DNA of 64,000 nt, from positions 20,758,519-20,822,518 of the forward strand of contig NC_060236.1 in assembly GCF_021155775.2 (NCBI RefSeq). The letters run 5' to 3'. Both the position numbers and the translations under genes were made by a program. Shown in pieces: positions 11,889 to 23,562 of this stretch (position 1 is the first letter of the stretch; each line of letters begins with the position of its first letter). The notes beneath the pieces were generated by a model. That model saw nothing but the letters and a program-made list of their open reading frames with translations. It was not told where the DNA came from and searched no databases. The stretch comes from Neodiprion pinetum. Its lineage: Eukaryota; Arthropoda; Insecta; Hymenoptera; Diprionidae.

Positions 11889-11918
11889 TATATATATATA
11901 TATATATACATATATATA
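11889..11918. repeat. (TA)n microsatellite
   Basis: Run of alternating T and A with one interruption (aca) near 11908-11910. Confidence 0.9.
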
Positions 11919-12390
11919 TTTCCTTTTTCGATGCATATTGCATTTGTGGTTTTTTTTTTTTTACTTTCTATCGAAACCCACGTACAACGAAACTTCATTC
12001 GCGCTGCACCTACTATACTGCATATACCTTATATTTAATAGCGATAGACAAAACTAAGGAAATTAATAATTATATCGCCCGAAAACGGTACGTGTGTATA
12101 TTTCAATCGTAAATAATCACTTTTACATACTTATTTTTCCCCTCTCGCTCTCTATTTATTCATTTCTGTTTCTTTTTCTCTTCCTACATCTCTCACTATC
12201 TCATTTAATTACAGCTCATAACTTGAGACTACCCAGAGAATCTTATATAATTTGTAAAGCTGATTCACCCACTGCGTTATTTTTATTACTATTATTATTA
12301 TCATCATCATGAATGTTATTCATATTATTAATATCAAATTGTAAAATAATTTGCTCCTTTCGCTTGGTTTTTTTTTTTTTTTACTTATAA

Positions 12391-12396
12391 TTTATT
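12391..12396 (-). terminator. Candidate polyadenylation signal of Pcyt1
   Basis: TTTATT on the plus strand reads AATAAA on the minus strand, about 700 bases downstream of the Pcyt1 stop codon. AT-rich sequence gives many such hits, so the choice is tentative. Confidence 0.25.
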
Positions 12397-13088
12397 TACT
12401 CTTTCACAACATTTTTCGAGGTGGTTAATGTTTTGTTGCTCATTTTCATTTATCGACGGATCAACGAAAACATTTATCCAAATATTGTAAGAAACGAAGT
12501 TAATAAGAGTAGATAGTGGAAAAAGGTGAAGTGATTACAATAAAAAAAAAAGAATCCAACGCAAATTTGAATCGAGAGTAATCCTAAATTTGTTATAAGC
12601 AAAAGATTATTATTTGTTCATTTTTCAAATTTTTCTCTCATATTATTGTCTGCATATTTTGTAGAAATAAAATTTGAACGAAAAGAGGGAAGGAAAACAA
12701 AAATAATATTCATAAATTATTACAGCTGGTATGTTTTGCACACGAAAATATAATAAATCAGCATCAACAACGTGGTGATGGTGTTTATATACAAAACGTA
12801 GACTGACTGTTAATGAATTTTGATAAGCGAATCGCATTTGCTTCTTCTTTCTTTCCTTCTTCTAGTACTGTATTTTTCGGAAAGTTTATGTTCGATGTAT
12901 AATTCTTCACGCTTTACTTTTGTTCCAGATGTGAATTCTGGTCAAAGTAACGAAACAATGTAAATATTTAATTAAGAGGAAAAAAAGGGTGAAGGGTATA
13001 TACGAAAAAAAAAAGATGAGAAAAGAAAAGATTATATAAGTGTAAAAGTCTACAATGCAAGATTTAATCTCAAAGATGTTTTTTACTG

Positions 13089-16000
13089 CTATTTGGAAAT
13101 GTGTTTCGACGTTGCGTGATCACCATTTTCATTATCTTCGTTCTTGACGACGCAGACGTCGCTGTTCTTATTATTATCGTCAACTTCGGCGTCATCGTCG
13201 TCGTCGCTGTAATCATCGCTCGTGAAGTGATTGTTATGTAAGGCAAATTCGTAACGTCCCGTCTTCTTTGGCGGAGGACTGAAAAATAAGAAAAACAGGA
13301 TCAGGCGGAATCAGAAATGGAAACAAAGTATTTTTTGAAATAATTTCTAATAGAGTACACACAGTTTGTTATGACATATCAACAGATTGTTACGAGTAGC
13401 CATACTAATTTTTTTAACTCCGGCAATATAGACTCATAAAAGTGATTTTTGCAGGCTGAATTTATGGGAATGAAAGGATATTTAGTAAATATGTCATGCA
13501 AAAATTATTCCTCCAGTTCGAGTCGCACAATCTATGAATATATTGGTTTTTGCGATAGATTGGTCAGGCCCTTCCGAATTTGGATGAAAGAATCAAAATG
13601 TCCGCTGTTGAAACATACTTGGAGTTTTAGTTTCAGAATTTTTAGTTCAGCTCTACACTGGTTTTCGGAGCTCCTTGGGTGTCGAATATTATTTCACACG
13701 AAAGAAAATAAAGGCAAGCTCTGCTTTAGTACAATTTCACCTTCAAGGCAGTTCTAATAAACTAAAATTTGACTCGCGAAAATCACTTGTATGTGTCTAC
13801 ACGTGTTACAAAAAAGAAACAGATATGGTTAGCTCTTAAGTAAGCATATATTGAAACTAATTAATTGATTAAGTCGTGCAGTCAAGCGAATGTAAATATA
13901 TGCGATTACAATGATTACTTTACTGTAATTCAATGTAACTAATAAGCATTTCGCTAGCGTCTGAACGGCCATAGGACGATAAGAATAGTGAATCGGTTGT
14001 ACTAATTGGTACTAATAAGATACGTTGATCCTGCAAGTTTCAGATCTTTATTTACTTTGGTTTCTGAATAAATCGAAAAAAATTGAAAAACAGAATGAAA
14101 AAATTTTCTCAAAAAACCGCTTGACCGACTTGAATAAAATTTGGTCACATTATAGAGCTATATAAAGGCTATAACGAAGAAAAATAACAATTCATAATCT
14201 TCATAATAACCATTTGAAACTGGCAATTTTTCTCGAAATTATTTTTTTTCTCTGTGATAAAGTTTTCGTACAATTTTGAAACTTATTTTTTTTTATACCT
14301 TTTTCAATGCAGAATAACCTCTCGAAGCCGAAGATTATGAGTTGTTATTTTTCTTGATTATAGCCTTTATATACCTCTATAATGTGATCAAATTTTATTG
14401 AAGTCGGTCAAGCCGTTTTGAGCAAATTTTTTTCCTGATTTTCTATTTTTTTCGATTTACTCAAAAACCCAAAGTAGATAAAAATCTGAAACTTGCAGGA
14501 TCAACGTATCTTATTAGTACTAACATACCCTTAGATGATGATTCAGATATCCTTCTGGGACCGATTCACTATTCTTATCGTCCTACAGCCTTTCGTTTCA
14601 AGATGTAAGCTTTCAATTTAAATTTCGTAACTGTGTGAGTTTTTCAGAATTATAAAATCTTTAAATAAACGAATAAGGTAATCAACCATTATACAGATTT
14701 TTTTTCAGTTTATTGACTTTTTCATGTTCTTCAATGGATTTCGTGACTTTTTACAAATCTGAAAAACTCCTACCAGTATATGAATAAACCTACAATTAAT
14801 CATGTAGGGGAAGCCACATTCCAAATTTTTTATAAGAATCACAGATTCTTTAAATTTTTTGAACTTTCTCAAGCTTTTCCGCTTTTGTAAAAGCCGTGTA
14901 AGTAAAAATACTCCGTGAGAATAGTATTAAAGAAAAAAAAAAAATTTCAAGCAGGCTACGAAAAAGCGACCACAATACAATATCAAACACATTCCACAAT
15001 ACCAATTGTTTGTAAAAAATATATACTAACGGATTATCATAACAAGCGGCGCGTGTTAGTAGTGGTGTTGTTGTTAGGTAGTAGGTGGAACATGGCGAAT
15101 TGTAGTAAGGCGTGTTAGTGAGAATAGATGCGTGTAAACATTGGCAATAACGCAGCAGAAGTGAGATGTGATAGTAGACAGACAAGATAAATAGACATAT
15201 TGCGATAAGTTTGTCGATTTAATAGCAATTTAAGCTTTCAAAATTAGCGCTGCTGTTATTTTTTATTTATTCATTTTTTTTTTTCAAATTCATCCCTTTT
15301 GTTCAGTCAATCGATCAACTCCAACGCTTCGATGTACCTTGTCTGATCGTCGTCGTTATTTCCTCCGTTACTGTCACTGCCGCTGCTGCTGCTGGGACTT
15401 CCATCTCTTTTTGGACTCGCTGGTGGCGAAAGGGCTTGCATTAACCGCCCTTTACTTTCGTTCCATATTGTCGACTGCCCAAATAAATCAAAAAGTAAAA
15501 AAATATTCAGATCATTTCAAATTGAAATAATTCGATCCAGAAAAAGATATGCAGAAATCTTTTCAAGACAATAATAAACTTGTTCGAAACAGAAAAGTAT
15601 GAAGAAAAAAATACTAACTAAAATAAACAAGGTACTTTATTTTTATTTGAAAATATTTTTTATGGTTTTTTAATAGTTTTGATGGATATTTAGTTTACTT
15701 TTTTTCAGTTTTTGTTCGTTCTTTGCAAAAATGAGATTCACTTGAATATCGCTTACGTAAGTTGACGTTTATTCATAATGTATTCAATTGGTAAAAAAAG
15801 ATTCATACAATTGGTCGAAAATTAGTATCACTATTATGACTAGGGTGTAAATAGTGCGTAAATAAATAATCCATACAGAAATACCAACCAGACGACCCTC
15901 CCTTCCGAATAGCAATAGAAATGCGTCAATAAAGTCGCGAGATTTCTCTTCCCATTTACTTATCATGTCTACTCTCTTCTCGCCGATATTTTCCATGACC

Positions 16001-19000
16001 CTTTTACCCTTGTCCTTAAGATCATCTATCTTGTTTTGGAGGCGAAACTTTTTTTCCTGAAACAACACACAAGCGTATTAATTGCACATTTTGTAATTGA
16101 AAACATCGCAATTCGATCTTTATTCAAATAATTGAATGATTTTGTTTTTATAGATCTTGTTATCTAAGTAATTCACCAGCTACTTAATCGATGGAATTCA
16201 AAATTTAACCAGTCCCAAGTTAAGAAGAGCCGCGCCAATTGAGACAAAAATAATTAATATCTGTTCATCTATCCTAAAAATATCAGCAAATGAATGTTTT
16301 TTTTGTTTACTTTCTTGTTACATAAATCACTTGAGAACCATTAGATCGATCGAATTTGAAAATTAACCAGTTCTCAGGTAAAATAACCGCGACGATAGAG
16401 ATCAAAATCAGTAAAATCAGTTTATTCATTCTCGAGATATTGTCAGATGAAAATTTGTTCACACATAGATGCAGAATTCTCTTGGAAAATGGTAGGAGGT
16501 GATTCTGTCGATCTGAAAACGTAAAAACCTAATAAAACCTCAACTTTTCACTCCCGGGATGATTTCGACAGCTTCCCTCGTTCTTTTATTTTCCATAGAT
16601 AGAAGAGCGGAAAGCGGAAAGTATTGGACTGTGAATTTCTGTTCGTTCAAATAGATTTGAATCGCTTACGCTCAAGAAGGATACGTTGAGTTCCTTGGCG
16701 CTATAGCCCCTTGCCAAATTCCTTCTCACATAAATATCGTAGTCTTTTACTATCCTTGCAACGATATCGGAGGTGGAAACACCCTCCGTTCTCTCGGTTG
16801 CGACAAACATTCCCTTCCGCTTTAGAAAGGCATACAAATCCGAACCATCGTCGGTCATGTAAGGTATGTCATCATGGGCGACAAAGTCGATCTGAAAAAC
16901 CAAAAAATTTACTCCAAATACTGTCCAATCACACTCGAAGAAAAAAGTTATGTATCGTTGAAAAAAACACACATATTTACAAATTCTTTTATTCGATTCA
17001 AAGCGAAAATGTGTTCATAGTAATCCAATTTTTGTTTGATTGTGTGGAATGAAAAAAGTCAATTTTTTTCATTATACAGGAAGTATTTTTCAACGAGGTA
17101 GCTTATTTGAAACTTTCATTTCGGGTAGATGTGTAGCATTCCATGCCCACTCAACCAATGTCGGATGCATACCAAACTATAAAACAGTACACCAAATGGA
17201 AAAAATCTGAGGATATTCAGGGTACCGTTGTGGAATTGAGACAATTGCATACAAATTTTTGAATAAAACAGAAATAGTGAGGGTCCGAAGTTGGTTGATT
17301 TCACGTGGAATGCCTCATACATAACAGTCACTGAGAGGTATTGGAAAAAAAAAACAAACGTGTATTTATAGTAAATGAAATATGAAATGCTTGACATTTT
17401 TTTTTTTTTTTGGATTTTAAGATGCTTTATTGAAATTGAATTAATTTTTGTCCAAAAGAAAAAGAATGGAAAGGTCAACTCGTTTTGTGATAAAAAATGG
17501 TGTGGTTGATTCAAGCGAACAAACTACCTTGTGTTTAGTTAAGAATTCGTCGTCCAATTCCCACGGAGCATCTCTGACGACTTCGTCGACATAACGACAA
17601 TGCCTAACAGCGTCGTATCTTTCCGAGTCTGTCATAACTGTTCGCCCCTTTTTACTGTGCGTTAATTCATCGCTGCACACTGCGACACAATGGAAAAAAT
17701 TAACTTTCAGTATATTCGGGTATTAGAATTGGCGTGAAAGATCAGAAAACAGGCGGGTCACGATATCGAGATTCCAAAGACGCAAAGATCTGGTTTATAT
17801 AATTTTTGAAATGTGAAAAGTTGAAGTATGATAAAGTTAGAATCTATAATCTTCAATATAGCATAATCCTGACGATTCTGTATTCTGGTTTTCCATATTT
17901 TACATTTCTACGTTTCGACTTTTCTGTACTCGGACTTTCTACATTTTAAAGATTCTGTCAAACGGATCTTTGCATTTTTGAAATTTTTATCGCAACACTC
18001 TTAATTTTCTCATCTTCCAACATTTTTTCCCCACACCAATCAGTAAATAAAAACACACACACGTTTTGTCCTGATGGAAAAAAATCTCACCTCCGACAAT
18101 CAGATAGACGTTTGGGAATATGTTTTTTGCTTGCATAAGCTGCCTTGCGTGACCCTGATGAAAAAGATCATAAATACCGTCTGCGTATACTCTCACTCTT
18201 CTGGGTGCTGAAAATCGAAATTAAAACCATCAAAAACTCTGAGAAAATGAGAGAAACATTTCGTTATGCTTATATCAATTCCAATTCACAGATAAAATAT
18301 ATATTTATATTTTTGTTATCGAAATAGATATCGTATTCTCCATTTTAGATCGTAATTACAGTTTAATGAAGTTAACGGATCTTAGTGTTGACACAGATTA
18401 TAATTTTAGATAAGAATAAATAATATGGCGATGAATCATAACCATTCTTATTCTCAGCTAATTGGATTCGACCTGATTTCCTTACAATTTATAGATGCTG
18501 GTAATTATAGATCTTCAAACTTGATTTCCTGCTTTCTTTGTTTATTAAGGAGGTTGGCTGGCTAAAAATCGATACTTTTAATTATTTTCATTACGAGTCA
18601 GTCGTACATTGATCATTTATTGAATCATTGTACTCGCAAGCTACGAAAATATCTTTGAGAATACAAAAGTAGAAAATACTGAAAATTCTAAGTTTAGATA
18701 TCGATGTTTCTTTTGAAATCGCTTCAGAATTGTTGATAATCTAGTATATGCGTTCGATTTCACTCTCTAGGATGACCTGTTTTATCCACAAAGTATTGTT
18801 TGCAAATTTACTGAACTAAATTTTCATTTTTCCAGTGGTCGATTCAATATTGCAATTTAGAAATCGCTATCAACATTTGTGCAACACTGTACTCTTGTAA
18901 AATTGAATATGCAACGAGACCGGCATGATAAAAAAAGGGTTCTAGTGACTTGGTAGAAAATAGTCTTTTGAATAAAACTAACCGTCGTGGCATGAAATTG

Positions 19001-20159
19001 ACCGAATTTATTACGGTTTTAGCTACTCCGGGTTTGAAAAATCTTATGCAGATCACGAGATGTTTTACTTCTCCAAAAAACATGAACCAACAAAAAGAAA
19101 AGGGCAACGATTTTGGACAGTTACAGTAATGAATACCTTTTCCATATTTGGCCGCTTTCAATGTGATACGAGTTGAGTAATCGCAGGCGTCTCTTTCAGC
19201 TTCCGCCTCGATCTCGTCGCTGAAAGGCGCTTCCTTGCATATGGACTAGAAGAAAAAAATTAAAAAAAAAAAATTTCATCAGTTTTGGTTCGGTTGAATT
19301 TGTAACATTCATAAATAATTTCTAATGAAAAGAAAAAACAAAAACAGAGAGAATAAACAAGAGAATCGAAGAGTGTATATAACAGCTATAAATAAATCGC
19401 ACATCGGAACTTGACGACAATCACATGAACACATTGAATATTCATTCCAATGGTCATTTTATCGCCAGATAAATATACATATTGCTTAATATCTAACATT
19501 GCAAAATGTTGGCTATGAATAAAACTCAACAGAAACGCGTTTGCAATGCATGTATAATATATCTAGCCAGTGAGCTTCGGTAAACAGACAGAATGGCAAC
19601 TGCAACGATGACTGTTTTAAATATTCAGAACGTGCCAATAACAGTTTTTGTTTGTTTCACTGTTCGATAAGAACACGTTAACAATTTAAAGTCACTTCAA
19701 TGCGTTTGATGAAGTAAATACGCAACCGTTCTACAAAGTAAGCACCGAGGAAAATGTAGTATTTGTTTTGTTTTGAGCAAGAAGTTCCATCCGAATTTCG
19801 AACCAATTCGTTTTATACTTGATTTGATTTAGAGGAATTGAAATCAGTTTACGATAATGATACTATAATCAATATCATATTTATCCCTTTGAACTTAGAA
19901 AAAGACTTCTTATCAAAGAATTTGATCATTTTTCATACATGAAGAGTATTTTTGCTCTAATTTTGCAATCAATAGAAAAATGAACATGAATGTATAGTAT
20001 AAAGTATGTCTAGATTTGAAAGACAACAAAATTGCATACCGGATGAGCAGGCGAATCTTCCCGGGAACACGAAGCGTCGTTGACTTCATTGCGATGATTT
20101 TTTTGATGTGACGACACTTTATTAAGCATCATTTCTTCTCTCGTTCGCTTTCTTGACAT
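13089..20159 (-). CDS. Pcyt1: Choline-phosphate cytidylyltransferase (CCT), complete, 8 coding exons, 404 aa
   Basis: Exons (minus strand): 20040-20159, 19137-19245, 18091-18207, 17528-17679, 16670-16891, 15889-16056, 15338-15474, 13089-13278; total 1215 nt with phases matching at every join. The enzyme makes CDP-choline from CTP and phosphocholine, the rate-limiting step of phosphatidylcholine synthesis. The catalytic domain runs about residues 80-235. It shows VRVYADGIYDLFHQGH with the HxGH CTP-binding motif at 93-96, VCSDELTH at 116-123, RYDAVRHCRYVDE, IDFVAHDD at 167 and RTEGVSTSD at 200-208. Exon 6 (241-296) is the membrane-binding amphipathic helix region, including KWEEKSRDFID. The tail is Ser/Pro-rich (SPPASPKRDGS, likely phosphorylated by analogy with vertebrate CCT) and ends acidic. 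An N-terminal Lys/Arg cluster (SRKRTRE) may be a nuclear signal. The start is the first ATG in frame. A readthrough of exon 7 gives another C-terminus (separate entry). Confidence 0.95.
13968..14590. mobile_element. Foldback / long inverted-repeat element in the last Pcyt1 intron
   Basis: The left arm (13968 to about 14215) and right arm (about 14310-14590) are reverse complements over roughly 250 bases with few mismatches. Shared blocks include taggacgataagaatagtg, aagatacgttgatcctgcaa, gcttgaccgactt, cacattatagag and tatataaaggctataa. A spacer of about 95 bases separates the arms, and the right arm has a small insertion (about 14520-14560). No open frame is present, so it is a non-autonomous foldback or MITE-type element. 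In the Pcyt1 pre-mRNA it would form a long RNA hairpin. Confidence 0.8.
15307..15474 (-). CDS. Pcyt1: Alternative last exon of Pcyt1 by readthrough of exon 7
   Basis: If the donor at 15336-15337 (ACAAG/GTACAT) is not used, the frame continues for RYIEALELID and stops at TGA 15307-15309, giving a 351-residue protein without the acidic exon-8 tail. If it is used, exon 8 supplies an acidic tail of about 60 residues. Both frames are intact. Vertebrate CCT-beta is known to have isoforms that differ at the C-terminus, which makes this plausible, but only transcript data can show that it happens. Confidence 0.4.
   Translation of the reverse strand, partial: STIWNESKGRLMQALSPPASPKRDGSPSSSSGSDSNGGNNDDDQTRYIEALELID
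16157..16460. repeat. Diverged tandem duplication (about 156-base period) in Pcyt1 intron 5
   Basis: Two adjacent units (about 16157-16311 and 16313-16460) share cttgtta, taatcgatgg/agatcgatcg-aatt, ttaaccagt, aa-agccgcg/ataaccgcg, gttcat/tattcat and atat-tcag-gaa. Non-coding, moderately diverged. Confidence 0.55.
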
Positions 20160-20264
20160 CTTACACTTTTCGTCGTCGTCGTGGTTGTCTTCAACTTAGA
20201 GAGACCTTGTCGATAATCCTTGCTACTCTTTTCTGCATGCGTTGCGCGTTACAATTTGCGGTTT
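20160..20264 (-). other. Likely 5' UTR part of the first coding exon of Pcyt1
   Basis: A minus-strand acceptor (ttttcag, AG at 20265-20266) lies 105 bases before the Pcyt1 start codon, which suggests an untranslated exon further upstream, perhaps in the CpG-rich stretch at 21330-22160. Confidence 0.4.
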
Positions 20265-21329
20265 CTGAAAATTGGGTAATCATAAAAATTGGAATAAAAA
20301 TTTCGAGTTCAGGCAAAAATTAGAGATAAAAGCAAAATACACTCGGTATCAATGACTGAATTTTGTATTGAACAGAAAAAAGAAAAGTAAACAATTATCG
20401 CCATTCAATGATCGGTCAAAAAATCGTTGCTGTTTAACTGCAATATTGCAACGTATCTGTTGGGTGAGTATTAATTCTGTGATTTTTAATAAATCAAAAT
20501 AAAGGCAAAGAAATATTAATTAAAGAATACGGGAACCTCAACGATTTTTTTGGCATTTATCGTTATTTCGGCAAACGAAGGGCAAAGTTTTTTTCATTGT
20601 TCATAAATTGTCACGAATTCGAAGAAAAGTTAAGCTAGATAAAAGTGACAAATAAAACTAGCCCGACAATTTTATTGCGCTGTTAATACTATGTTGTTTG
20701 GAATGTAAAACTAGCGAGGAGACAAGCATGCAGTGTTTATCGTTTGGTTCCAAAATCGCTGGCACTATATGTGCAATAGTTTGGCCATGGTGATACAACA
20801 TTATTTTCTTCCATTTCTCAAACTTATTATAGTCATTGGGTGCTCTACAATGACAGTGAGATTGATAAAAATAAATATAAGGTAAAAATAGAATGATAGA
20901 GGTACAAAATTGAAGAGGAGAAAATAAATTTAAAGGATATTTCAGAAGACTGAAGAAAAGTGAATAATGTTATGCAATCAGAAACAAGAACGTGAGAAAA
21001 CTATACAAAAAAGGAAAGAAGATTTAAGAAAACTATCGGGAAAAGAAGAGACGAGAATCAGACAGCAGTCAGAAAGAACAAATAAACGTACAGGAATTGA
21101 TACAGTAAAATATCGAATCGAATTAACAAGACGAAAATTGATGCGTAGAAAATAAGAATTATCGACGAAAGGTCCTACGAATTAAAGAGAAACGATGAGG
21201 GAAGAAACATAGAAGATAATCGACAATCAAGTTATTGTTAGGCATGAAAATTTTGAATCAGAATACAAATGATTAGAAGAAAATGAAAATGTGACAGAAT
21301 TGAACAATAAAAACGAAAGAACAAGAAAA

Positions 21330-22160
21330 CATTGAACCGCAATTCAAATTTCCCGCGTCGAGCATCACGCCACACACAGACACGTACACACACGTGCAGC
21401 ATACGTCATACGTGGAATAACCTAAAATCGGATTCGCACAACGTTTCGACGATACACAGAAGAGGGACTATCAGCGAAGGTAGAATCCTTTGGAGCGAAT
21501 CGAGGGTAAAATTGGGTGACAAAAATGGGAAACCCCTCATAAGCGTGAGCCATTTAAATTTCGAACTGCGTCGTCTGCAGCGGGGGATTTCCGATTATCT
21601 CACCGTCTGCTAAACTGTTCTCGTAGTTCGGAATTTCGCGTTTCAACAACGGGGGATCCCGAACGCGTGACGATGGCAAATCTGATCGACTACAACAAGC
21701 TCGTGAAAAACAGGCTTGCAGGTCACCGCCGGTGATGACGTATTAAGCGAGAAACGCAGGCCCCCGGTAAGATGTAAAAATCAGGAGCAGACAAGAGGCA
21801 GGAAACGGAATGAGGCGTCTGCTGCAAACCGCGCCAAATATCCTTGTCCAGTTCAATTTTTCAATTAAAAATATTCGCCCCGCGCACTGATTCTAACCTG
21901 TACCGACGAATCCGGCCGCCGATAATTTCGTTCAAAGTAAAACCGCTGCCGTGTATGAAATCCTCAAATGAAACACGTAGACGTCTGGAACACGCCGCTG
22001 TCACAGCAATTCGACTGCCTAAAGTCACGAACTAAGAGAGGCCGGGAGGAAGGCGAATCGACGAGCGGATTCCGGCCCGTCGAAGAGAGGGAGAGAAAAG
22101 AACAGGATACAGGATACGCGAACGGTGGACAAAGGATACGGTCGTTGGACTTTGCTGCGG
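21330..22160 (-). promoter_or_regulatory. CpG-rich stretch, candidate Pcyt1 promoter
   Basis: Base composition changes from AT-rich to clearly CpG-rich, about 1.2-2 kb upstream of the Pcyt1 start codon. No core promoter motif is certain; the assignment rests on position, composition and the 5' UTR splice acceptor at 20265-20266. Confidence 0.35.
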
Positions 22161-23234
22161 TTCATATATTATGACACACGTCGATATGTCACTGATCTTC
22201 TGCCGAATCAACGGTTTTAAAAAAAATATATCCACGTATAAATCTTGTGCATCGAGAAGTATGCCGCGGTATGATACGATCGATTTAATTTCTCTTTTCA
22301 TTCAATTATTTATACATAATCGTGTTTGACTTTGTTTTGTATTTTGATTATAAAAATTGTTATTGTATTTTTTCACCACTGACAATTCATTTAACAAAAA
22401 ATTGCGATCCTCAGCCCTCGGGAAAACCACACACAAATCGTGAATGCAGCTTGGACCGTTCCCCATTATCAGCTGGCCACACAGCAGCAGGCAGTTGGTT
22501 AGCAGACGCCGCTGTCCTGCCCCTCAATTCTACTACTCCTCCCGCCCTTCCCCTCCCCCCTCGCCGCCGGGTGCCATCTAGAACGCTTCGCTCAATTCTC
22601 GAGCCAGAAAATCAGCACGAAAAAGCGCCACTGGCAATATCGTGTGATGCGCGAATGCGATGCGCGCACCACGTTGGAATTACGGTGATCTTACACGTAG
22701 TCTTTACACTGGTCCGGTGCGTACATTGAAATATATAAGAATATATTTCAGTGCGCGTGTACTGATGTGTGACGTATCTCTTTCCTCGTGCATCTCGGTC
22801 ATATGATGCGTTTGGTTGGTTTTTTTTTTTTTTTTTCAACTTTTTCCCCTCATCCAAGCTGTACCCAAATTTGTTTCCGTCAAGCTCCTACGCGCGTTTC
22901 GATTGAAATGGTGGGAGCAGCGAGCGGCGTGTATGTATGCGTGCGGCTTACATCACTACCAACGAATGAATCTATTCGTGAATCATCGTGACAGCGTGAC
23001 GCAAGTTGTGTCAAAATATGCGCAACGTATATGTGCACACTTATAGGTTATATACCAGCAGGTTGTACTCTGTGTACTGGCTCGGCAAATAGATGTACTC
23101 ACGGCCTGGTTCAAGGTCGTGAGTTGAGACGGATCGCATGTTCATTGGAATGCCAATTTTCATGTGAGATCGTGTTCTAGTCCTTGTCCGTATATTGATC
23201 ATATATATATTCGGGTGTCCCACATTTAGGGCGT

Positions 23235-23562
23235 TTGACGAATCTTTTCAAGTATACCCCCCAAAATAATTTCAATTAATGCAATAAGAATTGCCTGATT
23301 TCTTCAGATTTTTATCTCAACTCTAACACATGACGTCGAATAATGACCACTAAAGCCTCACAGTTACAGATTTTTTTGAATATTATTGCATTTGTAATAA
23401 AATATACACCGATGACGTGTCCAAAACACGTGTATTTTAAACGGGGAAATTCACCCTGTTGTCGGCATGGGCTAGAGTTGAGATAAAAATCTGAAGAAAT
23501 TAGGCAATTGTTTTCGAATTATTTGATATTGATTTGGGGGGTATGATTGAACAAATTCATCA
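23235..23562. mobile_element. Foldback element upstream of Pcyt1
   Basis: The left arm 23235-23326 and right arm about 23471-23562 are reverse complements over about 90 bases. Shared blocks include ttga-gaat, ataccccccaaa, caattgcct and the run tttcttcagatttttatctc with aactcta. The middle about 145 bases contain a short hairpin-like acacgtgt segment near 23420-23432. No coding frame. Confidence 0.75.

Larger units (their letters stand above)
7303..13088. other. Intergenic and Pcyt1 3' region; no supported gene
   Basis: 7900-8860 is richer in CpG and could contain a promoter or an untranslated first exon, but no convincing coding exon is seen. A plus-strand stretch about 9353-9413 lies between an acceptor (cacacag) and a donor (CAAAC/GTAAGT) and may be a non-coding exon. 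10900-13088 is very AT-rich, with a (TA)n run at 11889-11918, and probably includes the Pcyt1 3' UTR: a minus-strand AATAAA is at 12391-12396, about 700 bases past the stop. Confidence 0.4.

Noticed and set aside
20967..21155. Lys/Arg/Glu-rich open frame of 62 codons.
   Set aside because: It reflects the purine-rich composition of the plus strand in this block; no start context or homology.
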